The translations under genes were made by a program, and so were the position numbers. Below are positions 1 through 9,663 of a DNA stretch of 43,500 bases, piece after piece. Origin of the DNA: Clostridium sp. CAG:768 (lineage in GTDB: Bacteria > Cyanobacteriota > Vampirovibrionia > Gastranaerophilales > Gastranaerophilaceae); contig FR899629.1 in NCBI GenBank assembly GCA_000437435.1, positions 1 through 43,500 on the forward strand, in the 5' to 3' direction. The notes under the pieces were generated by a model. It saw only the letters and a list, made by a program, of their open reading frames with translations, ran no database searches and was not told the origin of the DNA. The first letter of the stretch is position 1. Every line of letters begins with the position of its first letter.

Positions 1-1418
1 GAACTAAATATTTTCTTAATTTTAGATGGCTTTGGGCAGATGAAATTGCATTATTAACAAATATATATAATGCACCATTAACAAACTCTTTTATGCCATT
101 ACAATTTGCACAATCTGCTCCTCCTTTATTTTTATTTTTATCTCAACTAATTCTTTACTTTTTTAAATTTATTACCAACTACCATGTACAAAGCCTTAGA
201 ATCATTCCTTTTATTTGTTCAATTGTTTCAATACCAGCATTCTACTTATTATCAAAAAAATTTTTAAATAATAAAATTTGTTTAATAATTAGTAATTTAT
301 TATTTTGCTTTAATATTCACTTAATATACTTTGCACAAGATTTTAAACAATATAGCAGCGATGTTTGCACTTTTATAATAGTTTTAATTAGTTATTTTTT
401 TATAAATCTAAAAGAGATTACAAAAACTCAAATTATACTATTATCTCTTTTTTATATTATGTGTAGCTGGTTTTCTATTACTAGTATTTTTGCAATAATT
501 ACCATTTTATTTGTGCTAACAAGCAATAAAGATTTTAAATCAAATATAAAAAAGTATATAATTTTAACAATCCCATTTTTATTTAATCTTATTCTAGTTT
601 ATTTATCTCAAAAACATTCTGCTTACGATATACGACTAATATCATTTTGGTACAAAGGATTTATAAATATTTATGCCCCTTCATCTTTCATATCAATTAT
701 ATACAACGCTATTAATTATTATTTTAAAGAAATACCATTATTAAACAGCACTATTTATTTGTTAACATTTTTTATAGGAATCTTCATATGTACTAAAAAT
801 TTAAAAAATGAAAAAAATCAATTATTAATCCTCCCAATATTTTTCATGTACATAGCATCTTTATTACAAATTTATCCTTTTGAAGGTAGAACTGCACTAT
901 ATCTATTTCCTATATTTATAATCCTAATATGCAGTTCAATAAATTATATTAATTCTCAAAATTTAAAACAAATTATATTGATAATATTTGTAATATTTAA
1001 TATTTCAAATATTTTAAAGTATCAAGAATTATTTAGTTTCAAAACCGGAAACCTCAATAATATTATAAATGAATATTTAACAGACGCAAAATTTAACTTA
1101 AATAAAAGTTCTATAATACTAAACAATCTTGATGCTGTAACATACACTTTTTATAATCAATTATACAAATTTAACCCGAAAAGCAATTTCATAGAACTTA
1201 ATGATATAAATACTATAAGCATAAACTTACTACCTGCGAACCAAACATATTATGTAATATGTTCTAACGGAAACAATCATCCTGACCTTACATCAAATAT
1301 AACCAGAGAAATTTATCACAATAAATTAATAAAGAACATCAAATCTGCAAACAATATAAAAATACTGAAAATACATACTGACACTTCAGGAAACATTCTT
1401 ATTAAATTCAAAAAATAA
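1..1418 (+). CDS. GT39-like (ArnT/PMT-type) membrane glycosyltransferase, 5' end outside window
   Basis: The reading frame is open from base 3 to the TAA at 1416-1418 with no start that fits, so the N-terminus lies upstream of the window; the ATG at 93 is internal. The first visible residues include WLWADEIALL, which matches the Trp/Asp-Glu loop of GT-C enzymes of the ArnT/PMT_2 family, where the acidic residue is catalytic. This is followed by PPLFLFLSQLILYFFKF and about nine further hydrophobic segments, then a soluble C-terminal tail (about residues 330-440 counted from the ATG at 93). Such enzymes use polyprenyl-phosphate sugars to glycosylate lipids or proteins on the outer face of the membrane. 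The acceptor cannot be told from sequence. Family confidence is moderate to good. Confidence 0.72.
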   Translation, partial: TKYFLNFRWLWADEIALLTNIYNAPLTNSFMPLQFAQSAPPLFLFLSQLILYFFKFITNYHVQSLRIIPFICSIVSIPAFYLLSKKFLNNKICLIISNLLFCFNIHLIYFAQDFKQYSSDVCTFIIVLISYFFINLKEITKTQIILLSLFYIMCSWFSITSIFAIITILFVLTSNKDFKSNIKKYIILTIPFLFNLILVYLSQKHSAYDIRLISFWYKGFINIYAPSSFISIIYNAINYYFKEIPLLNSTIYLLTFFIGIFICTKNLKNEKNQLLILPIFFMYIASLLQIYPFEGRTALYLFPIFIILICSSINYINSQNLKQIILIIFVIFNISNILKYQELFSFKTGNLNNIINEYLTDAKFNLNKSSIILNNLDAVTYTFYNQLYKFNPKSNFIELNDINTISINLLPANQTYYVICSNGNNHPDLTSNITREIYHNKLIKNIKSANNIKILKIHTDTSGNILIKFKK

Positions 1419-1534
1419 CCTCTTGCCTTTTTTTATTATTCATGTAATAATAAAATCATTAATAAGGGCTTATAGATAAAATCTATATCCGAAAGTTTGT
1501 ACCCTTAGGGAAAGAAAGAGATACTCAAAAAGTA

Positions 1535-4500
1535 ATGAGTGCTAAACAGCAGGAATTTAACTACAAATTCATAAAAGAAAATGCGAGTGCCGGAAGTTGG
1601 CGTAGAGGCTACGAATACCATCTTAAAGATATGGTATTTGATTCTTATCCTGAAAAAAACTTTTATATGGCTAAAGTAAAAGGAAATTTTCAGGATCATT
1701 ATAATACTGATTTAATCTTTAAGAAAAACAAAGTAGAAGCAAGATGTAATTGCCCGCTTAAAGAAGAATGGTGCAAACACGCAGTAGCTGTTGCTCTTAA
1801 AGCAATAGATGAACACGCCTATGAAGACTGGCTTGAAACAAAATTTGGAATGGAATTTGATTTTCCTGATGAAAATACTGCACTTACAGAAGCTCCTCAA
1901 GGGAATTATATTTTCCACTTTAATTCAAAACGAAAAGCGAATTTTTTCTCTGTATTAGTTAGATCAAGAGAAACCGGAAAAGTTGTAAGACAAATTGAAC
2001 CTATTTTAAGAGCCTTAATTGAAGCTCAAAAACAAAATCCTGATTTTGAATTAAATAATTCTCAAAAAGTTGAAGTCGCAATTTTCCAACAATTACTAAC
2101 GGTTTCAAGACAAGATAAAAAAGCAGGCTGGTACGATATTCCAATCACAAAATTCGGACCGATGTTTACTCTTTTATCTAAAGCTGATGAAGTTCTTGAT
2201 GAAAAAACAAAAGAAAGATTAAAGTTCACAGATGAAGAATGGAAACTCATTTTAAATGTAAATACAGGTGCACAAGGTACAATTCTTTTATCTTTAGAAT
2301 GGAAAAGACCTGATAAAGACGATGTTTACCCTCTTGAAGAAGTAAGATATTTCTCAAGACATTTGAAATGGGGAAGATATAAAAATATAATATTCCCAAC
2401 AAACATCGCAATGAGTTCAATCCCTCAAAATATATTAAAATCATCTTTTACAGACTTAAAAGACGCTGACGGCGGAAAATTTATTTATGAAGAATTACCA
2501 AAACTTCAAGAGATTATGGACGTTGAAATCGCTGATAACATTAGTCAATTAATGCTTACAGAACGTCCTCCTTTGAATATTGTAACAATGGGAATTGACT
2601 ATGACCAATCATTAAAGGCATCTTTAGAATTTGAATATGACGGAGTAGTTGTTCCATATTCAAAAACAACCGCAGAAAAATCTCCATATATTACAATTAA
2701 AAAGCCTGGAGAAGATTTGGTATATTGGGTTAAAAGAAATCTTAAGCACGAACAAGAAGCTTATCAAATGCTTCTAGCTTGCAGATTTGTTCCAATGCAG
2801 ACTAATAACTTAGCTTTAGAAAAAGAAAATGCTATCGACTTTTATAACTACTATATTAAACAAGCAGGAGAAGGTTGGAAATTTGTAGAAAAAGATGATA
2901 TGAATTTCTTTAAGCTAATGGATGATCCATTCAAGTTATGCGCAAAAATCGATTTCTCTAAAGAAGCAGAAGATAGTTTTGAAATATTCTTATACGGTCA
3001 AGCAGGAGAAGAAATTATCAACTTTGATGAAGTATATGAAACAATTCAAAGCGGTGAAAAATACAGTCGTATAAGAAGTCTTGGATTTGTTGAATACCCT
3101 GCTCAAGATATTTATTCTATTATGCGTGCATTCAACTCATTTGACGTATACAGAAATAATGAAAATAAGTTTATTGTAAAAACTTATCGAGCAGGCTTAA
3201 TAAATGAGCTTAAAAATCTTAATGTAGAACTTGTTTTGAGTGAGGAATTTGAAACATTCTGGAAACAGATGTCTAATTTCTCAACCTCAGAAGATTTAAA
3301 ACTTCCTGCTGGAATTAATGCAGAATTTCGTGAATACCAGACTAAAGGTTTTGGCTGGTTATGGTTCATGTATAAATATGGACTTAACGGAATCCTAGCA
3401 GATGATATGGGGCTTGGGAAAACATTACAAGCTTTAGCAGTAGTCCAAAAAGCTAAAGAAGAAGATGGTCCTGCTCCAACTTTGGTAATTTGTCCAACTA
3501 CTGTCGTCTTCAACTGGGAATCTGAAATTCAAAAATTTGCTCCGACATTAACAACTTTAAAACTTGCAGGGGTAGACAGAAAACAATTCTTCAAAGAAAT
3601 TCCAAATTATGATGTTGTAATTACAAGTTACGCACTTGTAAGACGTGACATTAACAAACTCAAAGAATACAATTTCAGATATGTAATTCTTGATGAATCA
3701 CAAAATATTAAAAATGCAATGTCACAGACTGCACAAGCTGTTAAAAAGTTACAGGCATCACATAAATTGGCTCTATCTGGTACTCCAATTGAAAATAAAT
3801 TGGAAGAATTATGGTCTGTATTTGACTTCTTAATGCCTGGATTCTTATTTAATATGGCTGAATTCAATGCAAGATACGTAAATCCTATTATGGAACGCCA
3901 GGATAAAACTGTTGAAAAACGTTTGAAATTACAAATTTATCCATTCATTTTACGCCGTATGAAACGAGATGTAGCAAAAGATTTACCAGATAAAGTTGAA
4001 AACATTGCATACTGCGAACTTACTGATGAACAAAGAGATTTCTATTTACAAGTTCTTGACAGTACAAAAGAAGAATTATTCAAATCTATTGAACAAAACG
4101 GACTTGAAAAGAGTAGATTATCAATTTTCTCTGCACTTTTAAGACTCCGTCAAATTTGCTGCCACCCAAGACTTTATGATAAAGAAAACGTAAAAAATAT
4201 CATGAAATCAGGTAAATTTGAAAAATTAAAAGTAATGCTTGAGGAAATTATTGATGAAGGTCATAGAATACTTTTATTCAGTCAATTTGTTGATATGCTT
4301 GATTTAATCAAAGCTTGGCTTGAACAAGAAGGTATACCTTATGAATATTTAACAGGTAAAACTAAAGACAGACAAGGAGCAGTTGAAAGATTTAATTCGA
4401 CACCGTCAATTCCAATTTTCTTAATCAGCTTAAAAGCAGGTGGTACAGGCTTAAACTTGACAGGTGCTGATTATGTAATCCATTACGATCCATGGTGGAA

Positions 4501-4720
4501 CCCTGCAGTTGAAGATCAAGCTACTGACAGAGCATACCGTATAGGTCAAACTAAAAAAGTATTTGTATATAGACTTATTACAAAAAATACTGTTGAAGAA
4601 AAAATTCAAAAACTTAAAACTGTTAAACGTAACTTAGTAGACAGTGTAATTTCTGTTGACCGCAATATTGTTAAATCTCTCACAATGGATGATATCAAAG
4701 AAATATTCTCTGTTGATTAA
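1535..4720 (+). CDS. SWI2/SNF2-family ATPase with N-terminal SWIM zinc finger
   Basis: The 1061-residue protein starts with a SWIM-type zinc finger (C71-N-C73 ... W79-C80-K-H82). A middle region of about 500 residues has no motif I recognise. The C-terminal half is a complete SNF2 motor: Walker A DDMGLGKT (623-630), the motif II equivalent DESQ (720-723), the SGTPIEN motif, and a helicase C domain (about 870-1010) with LISLKAGGTGLNLT and the ATDRAYRIGQ motif. Bacterial relatives (HepA/RapA-like and SWIM-SNF2 proteins) remodel nucleic acid-protein complexes such as stalled polymerase. The ATG at 1535 follows only a weak purine stretch (AAAGAAAGAG, 14 bases away). The gene appears monocistronic, and the role in this organism is not known. 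Confidence 0.93.
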   Translation: MSAKQQEFNYKFIKENASAGSWRRGYEYHLKDMVFDSYPEKNFYMAKVKGNFQDHYNTDLIFKKNKVEARCNCPLKEEWCKHAVAVALKAIDEHAYEDWLETKFGMEFDFPDENTALTEAPQGNYIFHFNSKRKANFFSVLVRSRETGKVVRQIEPILRALIEAQKQNPDFELNNSQKVEVAIFQQLLTVSRQDKKAGWYDIPITKFGPMFTLLSKADEVLDEKTKERLKFTDEEWKLILNVNTGAQGTILLSLEWKRPDKDDVYPLEEVRYFSRHLKWGRYKNIIFPTNIAMSSIPQNILKSSFTDLKDADGGKFIYEELPKLQEIMDVEIADNISQLMLTERPPLNIVTMGIDYDQSLKASLEFEYDGVVVPYSKTTAEKSPYITIKKPGEDLVYWVKRNLKHEQEAYQMLLACRFVPMQTNNLALEKENAIDFYNYYIKQAGEGWKFVEKDDMNFFKLMDDPFKLCAKIDFSKEAEDSFEIFLYGQAGEEIINFDEVYETIQSGEKYSRIRSLGFVEYPAQDIYSIMRAFNSFDVYRNNENKFIVKTYRAGLINELKNLNVELVLSEEFETFWKQMSNFSTSEDLKLPAGINAEFREYQTKGFGWLWFMYKYGLNGILADDMGLGKTLQALAVVQKAKEEDGPAPTLVICPTTVVFNWESEIQKFAPTLTTLKLAGVDRKQFFKEIPNYDVVITSYALVRRDINKLKEYNFRYVILDESQNIKNAMSQTAQAVKKLQASHKLALSGTPIENKLEELWSVFDFLMPGFLFNMAEFNARYVNPIMERQDKTVEKRLKLQIYPFILRRMKRDVAKDLPDKVENIAYCELTDEQRDFYLQVLDSTKEELFKSIEQNGLEKSRLSIFSALLRLRQICCHPRLYDKENVKNIMKSGKFEKLKVMLEEIIDEGHRILLFSQFVDMLDLIKAWLEQEGIPYEYLTGKTKDRQGAVERFNSTPSIPIFLISLKAGGTGLNLTGADYVIHYDPWWNPAVEDQATDRAYRIGQTKKVFVYRLITKNTVEEKIQKLKTVKRNLVDSVISVDRNIVKSLTMDDIKEIFSVD

Positions 4721-4816
4721 TTTTTAAATAGCAATTATGAAAATTTTTAATTTATTTAATAAATATACTAATTAATTTTTACCTTAAATTTCAAGATTTA
4801 CAGATACGGAGGAAAT

Positions 4817-5407
4817 ATGAAAATAAAAAATTGCAGATATATACTCAATACCTTAAATAAAAGCGCCGAAAATAATAACTTATCAGTAATGCCTAAAATT
4901 AGACCAAGATACTCTCACAACCTAATTGATGCGGAGTTTAATCCATATACAGCTGAAATTCACTTGAACAATATAACAAGCTCAAGGATTTTAAAACCAA
5001 TTGTAAAAAACTCAATACAACATACAACAAAACATGCAGAACAATTCCAAATTATCGCAAGATACATTGCAGGTTTTTCTGAAAATATTAATACCGGTAT
5101 TAACAATTTTAAAAAATTCATGTTAAAAAATTTCCCACAATATCAATCTCAAAAATTTAACAAAAAATATTACCAGGAAGTTATAAAAAAAGATGGAGTA
5201 ATAAAACAAGGAGATAATTTATTTGAAAGGGGTAAAAAATACGTTGAAGCACTAAAACAATACCCGACTTTTGAACCATTTGAAAACGTAAAAGTTTGGG
5301 CAGAAGAAGGCTTTGAAGGAATGATAAATAATAGAATAACAAAAAACAAACTAAAAAGAGCAAATTTATTAGAATCAGAAGCTAGACAAGCTGCAAAACA
5401 AAAATAA
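4817..5407 (+). CDS. Hypothetical protein, 196 aa
   Basis: I do not recognise this protein. It has a strong ribosome binding site (GGAGG at 4808-4812) just before the ATG and a bidirectional hairpin terminator after the stop, so it is a real gene. The product is lysine- and asparagine-rich, has no signal peptide or membrane span, and looks mostly helical; the C-terminus is strongly basic (NRITKNKLKRANLLESEARQ). It stands alone between the SNF2 gene and a converging prepilin locus. No function is proposed. Confidence 0.7.
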   Translation: MKIKNCRYILNTLNKSAENNNLSVMPKIRPRYSHNLIDAEFNPYTAEIHLNNITSSRILKPIVKNSIQHTTKHAEQFQIIARYIAGFSENINTGINNFKKFMLKNFPQYQSQKFNKKYYQEVIKKDGVIKQGDNLFERGKKYVEALKQYPTFEPFENVKVWAEEGFEGMINNRITKNKLKRANLLESEARQAAKQK

Positions 5408-5418
5408 AATATTAACAA

Positions 5419-5453
5419 ACAAGTAGTAAAAAAATATTTACTACTTGTTTTTA
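5419..5453. terminator. Bidirectional Rho-independent terminator
   Basis: A perfect 12-bp stem, ACAAGTAGTAAA (5419-5430) with TTTACTACTTGT (5437-5448), has a 6-base loop followed by a T-run. It separates the converging hypothetical gene (plus) and prepilin gene (minus). Confidence 0.8.
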
Positions 5454-5466
5454 TATACTATAAAAT

Positions 5467-6347
5467 TTATTTATTTTTTAGTTTTTCCCAATAACTTTTA
5501 GGTTTATATAATGATTTCCAATAGCTAACAGATGTATCATAAGGATTTTGATCTTTTCTTGCCCACAAATAACAACCATTTAACTTATAACTATTAGTTC
5601 CTACAGGGTCACACCCCGTAAAATAACAAGTCATATGAATATAGTAAAATAAGTCATACCCCAAACGATTAGGACCTTTCGCAGGGCCATTAGTATCTAC
5701 AAATATATAGGGGACTATTGTATATCGACCTCTGCTATTATCGCCGACTTCAACAGCACTACCCGTTATATAATCTATTTCACTAATAAGCATCTGATCT
5801 TGTAACATAAATCCTTTTTTATTTGGTCGCATAATTCCATACATATTCCCATAATAATAACCCGCAGATTTTTCTCCCCAAAAACCAAATCCTTGATATT
5901 TAGCTCTATCAAGATCTGTTTTATTAACAATCTTCACAATCCCTTTAAATTGATCTTTAAAAGTAGCATTTATATCATTAAAATCTTCAAAACTTGTATT
6001 AGCACAGTTTTCTCCTTTACAATAGTTTCCAAAATCATAATACCTTGTAAAGCCATATTCAAACATTGTAGACTGCATTGCCTGAGTAATTATAGAGTCA
6101 GCTTTTTTGAAATTTGTTTCTAAAACTTTTACTCGATAATTATTAATCAAGGTAGGCAATGTCATTGCTGCTACAACTCCAATTATACCTAATGTTATTA
6201 AAACTTCAGCTAATGTAAAACCGCATTTATGCTTATAACAATATAAAATATTCCTACATAGATTTATTCTTGTGAATACGCAAGAATTACTTAAGAAGCT
6301 GACAAACGCCCCCCCCCCGAAGTTACATTTCTTAACATCTTTTTCAT
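5467..6347 (-). CDS. Type IV prepilin-like protein, frame-disrupted by a G10 tract (candidate phase-variable, OFF)
   Basis: The likely start is the ATG at 6347, seven bases after GAGGAG. From it the frame reads MKKMLRNVTSGGGRLSAS and stops at TAA, because of a run of ten G (plus strand C at 6309-6318). With 11 or 8 G the frame continues into CGFTLAEVLITLGIIGVVAA, a class III signal peptide plus hydrophobic pilin helix, then a body ending near 5467; the ON product would be 293 residues with a 43-residue leader. The body has a disulfide-capable C-terminal region (MTCYFTGCDPVG, LNGCYLWARKD) and the VDTNGPAKGPNRLGYDLF motif that resembles the other prepilins in this window. Only the part from the internal ATG at 6165 is open in the sequence as given. 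No start codon lies between the early stop and GFTL, so this locus needs a frame change to make a processed pilin. Confidence 0.8.
6309..6318. repeat. C10/G10 homopolymer in prepilin leader (locus 1)
   Basis: Ten consecutive C on the plus strand (G on the coding strand) lie 29 bases after the prepilin ATG, in a region of about 30% GC. Ten bases give an early TAA; eleven or eight would join the start to the pilin body. Flanked by G on both sides, as at the two other loci. Confidence 0.9.
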
Positions 6348-6420
6348 AAATTTTCTCCTCTAACTTGTAAATATTCCAACTTTAGTATAACAAAATATTA
6401 TAAAAAAATAAAGAATAAAA

Positions 6421-6451
6421 AAACGGACTTATAAGATTTATAAGTCCGTTT
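6421..6451. terminator. Rho-independent terminator of hup
   Basis: A perfect 14-bp stem (6421-6434 with 6438-6451, 3-base loop) lies just after the HU stop. Read on the minus strand it is followed by a U-rich run, so it ends hup; the stem could also stop readthrough from the other side. Confidence 0.85.
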
Positions 6452-6472
6452 TGTAAAGCTTTCAAAAAATGC

Positions 6473-6751
6473 TTATTTTTTGTTAACAGCTTCTTTGAAT
6501 TTTTTACCTGCAGAGAATGCTGGAACTGTTGTTGCAGGGATTTTTAATTCTTTACCAGTTTGTGGGTTACGGCCAATTCTAGCAGCTCTTTTTCTAGATT
6601 CAAATGTACCGAAACCTACTAAAGTAACTTTTTTACCTTTAGATACTGTTTTTTCAATTGTTTCAATTAAAGCACCTAATACTTCAGCAGCTTCTTTTTG
6701 AGTTACGTTAGATTTTTTTGCAATTTCTTGTACTAATTCTTCTTTGTTCAT
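6473..6751 (-). CDS. hup: HU family DNA-binding protein
   Basis: The 92-residue length and sequence are typical of HU: N-terminal helical dimer region (MNKEELVQEIAKKSNVTQKEAAEVL), then GFGTFESRKRAARIGRNPQTGKELKIPATTVPAFSAGKKFKEAV, which holds the DNA-contacting beta arm with the RNPQTG tip. HU dimers bend and compact DNA and help replication and recombination. The start has GGAG seven to eight bases upstream. A sigma-70-like promoter lies at 6785-6812. Single-gene unit with its own terminator. Confidence 0.97.
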   Translation of the reverse strand: MNKEELVQEIAKKSNVTQKEAAEVLGALIETIEKTVSKGKKVTLVGFGTFESRKRAARIGRNPQTGKELKIPATTVPAFSAGKKFKEAVNKK

Positions 6752-6784
6752 TATAAAACTCCTTCTCTTATTTGTACATTTCCA

Positions 6785-6812
6785 ATTATATCGAAACCGA
6801 TTTTAAAAGCAA
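6785..6812 (-). promoter_or_regulatory. Sigma-70-type promoter of hup
   Basis: On the minus strand TTGCTT (6807-6812), 16-base spacer, TATAAT (6785-6790); predicted start of transcription about 30 bases before the hup ATG. Confidence 0.6.
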
Positions 6813-6943
6813 GTATTTTAACGTTTTTTAACACTTTTTAACCTAAAAAACATATAAATAGAGGAAATAAATAGAATCAAATTCAAATTGTATTACAAAA
6901 AGTAATGAAAACAAGTAATTTTGAGTAATAAAAATAAGTTTTT

Positions 6944-6951
6944 GATATAAT
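6944..6951 (+). promoter_or_regulatory. Extended -10 promoter of the GT2 gene
   Basis: TGA-TATAAT (TG at 6943-6944, hexamer 6946-6951) forms an extended -10 element, with no good -35. It sits 41 bases before the ATG at 6993. Confidence 0.45.
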
Positions 6952-6992
6952 ATTAGAGGAATTAAAAAAGGGAGTATAGAAGGTATTTTAAG

Positions 6993-8459
6993 ATGAAAGA
7001 AAGAATTTTATTATTCACAATTGTCTTTGGGCTCGGAGTGTTCATTTATATATTCCAAAGTTATTTTAATACAGTATGGGGACTTGCGCTTTTATGCACA
7101 TTTATGTTTATCTATGCTTTATTTATGAATCTTTCTTACAAATTTAAAAAACGTAAATTGCAAAAATTTCCGCAAATCATAAACGAAAATTACAAACCTT
7201 TTGTTACAGTTATGATTCCTGCACATAACGAAGAAACAGTTATTACAAATACTGTTGAAAACATTTTGCAAATGAATTATACAAATTTCGACGTAATTGT
7301 AATTGATGACAGAAGTACTGACAACACTGCCTCTGTAATTAAAAATTTAGAACAAAAATATGAAAAAGTAACAGCCTTAATAAGGTCAAAAGATGCTTTT
7401 CCTGGCAAATCTGCAGTATTAAATGATGCATTCAAAATAGCAAAAGGAGAAGCTATTTTAGTATTTGATGCAGATGCAACAGTAGAACCTGACTTTTTAT
7501 CAAAACTTATACCATATCTTGAACCAAAAGATGTTGGAGCTGTACAAGCTAGAAAAGTTATAAGAAATAAAAACCAAAACCTTTTAACAAGATGTCAAAA
7601 CAATGAATATACAATGGATACACATTTCCAAGTCGGCAGAGATTCTGTTAAAGGAGCAGTTGAACTTCGAGGAAACGGAGAATTAATAAAAAGACAAGCT
7701 CTAGAAGATATAAACGGCTGGAATAATTACACTATTGTAGATGATTTAGATATGTCTACAAGATTACATATCAAAGGGTGGGACGTTAGATTCTGTCCAG
7801 AGGCAATAGTATATGAAGAAGGGATTGCATACATAAGACCTTTATACAGACAAAGAAGAAGATGGCTTGAAGGAACAATCAGAAGATATTTAGAATATGC
7901 CGGAGATGTATTATTTTCAAAAAAAATGTCTTTACGAGCAAGCCTTGATATGACAGCTTATATTTCCCAATTCATTATGCCAGGTTGGTTTTTAATGGAA
8001 ATTCTTATTAGAGGATTTAAAGTTCTTGCAAAACAAGCGCCACCACACATGCTTTATTCTTCTATTTTTATAGGATGTGTAATTGGCTTTGGATTTTTCT
8101 TCGGAGCAAGATATGCATTAAGAAGATATGATTACATGCCCCGATTAGATGCGACATTTGAAGCATTGGAAACTTCCATATACCTATTTATCATTTGGTT
8201 CCCGCTTGTATTATATATCTGTTTCAAAATTTTATTTATGAAAAAAGATATGAATTGGGGTAAAACAGCTCATGGACTTGTTATGGAAGAAGAAGCAAGT
8301 ATTAAAGCTTTTATAAAAAAAGAATTAGAAAAAACTAAAAATTATACAAAAGAATACACTGAAAAACTAAAACAAATACTAGCTGAAAAAACAGAATCTT
8401 TAAATATAGAAAATTTAACTAATCCAAATAAAGATTCTGACAAATCACTAAAAGACTAA
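6993..8459 (+). CDS. Processive family 2 glycosyltransferase, membrane-bound
   Basis: Two N-terminal membrane spans (about residues 5-50) precede a GT2 catalytic domain: VTVMIPAHNEE, the nucleotide-sugar-binding pair D105-D106 (IDDRSTD), the metal-binding D159-A-D161, an acceptor region with DDLD, and Q287-RRR-W291, the QxxRW motif of processive synthases (BcsA, hyaluronan synthase, PgaC). Further membrane spans follow at about 320-430, then a lysine-rich cytosolic tail. Such enzymes make and often export beta-linked polysaccharides. The substrate is uncertain. The ATG has AGAAGG nine bases upstream. apt follows 14 bases after the stop, probably in the same transcript. Confidence 0.9.
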   Translation: MKERILLFTIVFGLGVFIYIFQSYFNTVWGLALLCTFMFIYALFMNLSYKFKKRKLQKFPQIINENYKPFVTVMIPAHNEETVITNTVENILQMNYTNFDVIVIDDRSTDNTASVIKNLEQKYEKVTALIRSKDAFPGKSAVLNDAFKIAKGEAILVFDADATVEPDFLSKLIPYLEPKDVGAVQARKVIRNKNQNLLTRCQNNEYTMDTHFQVGRDSVKGAVELRGNGELIKRQALEDINGWNNYTIVDDLDMSTRLHIKGWDVRFCPEAIVYEEGIAYIRPLYRQRRRWLEGTIRRYLEYAGDVLFSKKMSLRASLDMTAYISQFIMPGWFLMEILIRGFKVLAKQAPPHMLYSSIFIGCVIGFGFFFGARYALRRYDYMPRLDATFEALETSIYLFIIWFPLVLYICFKILFMKKDMNWGKTAHGLVMEEEASIKAFIKKELEKTKNYTKEYTEKLKQILAEKTESLNIENLTNPNKDSDKSLKD

Positions 8460-8473
8460 AAAGGAGAAAATAA

Positions 8474-9007
8474 ATGACAACAGAAACTATTATTGATGTA
8501 AAAAATAAAATCAGAGCCGTAAATGATTTTCCAAAACCTGGTATTATTTTTAGAGATATCACAACTGCGCTAAAAGATGCTGATACTCTAAAAGTAATGA
8601 TTGATTACCTTTGCGAACAGTTTAAAGATGTAAAAATTGATTACATAGCAGGGATTGAAAGTCGCGGATTTATCTTTGGAATGCCAATGGCTTATAAATT
8701 AGATGCTGGATTTGTACCTATCAGAAAACCTAATAAACTTCCAGCAGCAACATATTCTCAAGAATATGAATTGGAATATGGCACTGACAAAATCGAAGTA
8801 CACCAAGATGCATTTCCTCAAGGAGCTAATGTATTAATCGTTGACGACTTACTTGCAACAGGCGGAACTGCAGAAGCAGCTTGCAAATTAGTTAAAAAGA
8901 CTGGTGCAAATTTAGTTGGTATAGCATTTTTAATTGAACTAAAAGACTTAAACGGCAGAGAAAAACTTAAAGATGCAGGAAAAGTTGTTTCAATGCTAAA
9001 ATACTAA
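8474..9007 (+). CDS. apt: Adenine phosphoribosyltransferase
   Basis: The 177-residue protein has the APRT layout: AVNDFPKPGIIFRDIT near the N-terminus, GIESRGFIFG, KLPAATYSQEYELEYG, and the PRPP-binding loop VLIVDDLLATGGTAEAA with D124-D125. It salvages adenine to AMP using phosphoribosyl pyrophosphate in the cytoplasm. AAAGGAG stands at ideal spacing before the ATG. It lies 14 bases after the GT2 gene and is followed by a strong terminator. Confidence 0.97.
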   Translation: MTTETIIDVKNKIRAVNDFPKPGIIFRDITTALKDADTLKVMIDYLCEQFKDVKIDYIAGIESRGFIFGMPMAYKLDAGFVPIRKPNKLPAATYSQEYELEYGTDKIEVHQDAFPQGANVLIVDDLLATGGTAEAACKLVKKTGANLVGIAFLIELKDLNGREKLKDAGKVVSMLKY

Positions 9008-9033
9008 ATAAAAAATTTCACAAATTTTATAAG

Positions 9034-9058
9034 AAAGAGCCATAAAGGCTCTTTTTTT
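9034..9058 (+). terminator. Rho-independent terminator after apt
   Basis: AAAGAGCC (9034-9041), loop ATAAA, GGCTCTTT (9047-9054), then a T-run; converges with the LOG gene. Confidence 0.85.
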
Positions 9059-9069
9059 ATTTGTAAAAC

Positions 9070-9663
9070 TTATCTTGTATAAATGTCTGCTTTTGATATT
9101 GCTAAATTTTCGGGTTGATAATTTTTTATATATTCAATAGCTTCTTTCGGAGTACTTGCAACAAAATATAATTTTTTAGCAGTATCACGTGCAAATTTTT
9201 GATTTATAATTTCGTCAAAGAACTCTATTAATTTATCATAAAAACCATTTGTATTTAAAATCACAATAGGTTTGTTATTATATCCTAATTGTTTTTGTAC
9301 AATCATTTCGGATAATTCTTCTAAAGTTCCAAAACCTCCAGCAAGAGCAACTACAGCATCAGATAGTTCATCCATCTTAGCTTTTCTGCTTCTCATACAA
9401 GGAGTTATAAAAAGTTCAACACATTCATCAGTATGAACTCCCATATTATGCAATCGCTCAGGCATAACTCCAATTAATTGAGCACCATTTTGTTTTACTT
9501 TTTCTGCACAAGCCCACATCAAGCCTAATGAACTTCCGCCATATACCATATCATATCCATACTTCCCGAGTAATTCTCCAAATTCTGCTGCTGCTTCATA
9601 GTATGATTTTTCTAAATAGTTACAAGATGATGCAAATACACATACTCGTTTTATATCAGTCAT
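9070..9663 (-). CDS. LOG family protein (nucleoside monophosphate phosphoribohydrolase-like, Rossmann fold)
   Basis: The protein belongs to the TIGR00730/LOG family: YGGSSLGLM (about residues 41-49), MRSRKAKMDELSDA and GGFGTLEELSEMI (about 109-121). Characterised members cleave cytokinin riboside 5'-monophosphates or related nucleotides, and bacterial substrates are often unknown. The family's usual PGG.GT.EE reads AGGFGTLEE here. I take the ATG at 9663 (197 residues), with GGAGG seven bases upstream, rather than the GTG at 9675, which would leave no room for a ribosome site. The start overlaps the end of the upstream pilin-like gene by 8 bases, implying translational coupling. Confidence 0.87.
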   Translation of the reverse strand: MTDIKRVCVFASSCNYLEKSYYEAAAEFGELLGKYGYDMVYGGSSLGLMWACAEKVKQNGAQLIGVMPERLHNMGVHTDECVELFITPCMRSRKAKMDELSDAVVALAGGFGTLEELSEMIVQKQLGYNNKPIVILNTNGFYDKLIEFFDEIINQKFARDTAKKLYFVASTPKEAIEYIKNYQPENLAISKADIYTR

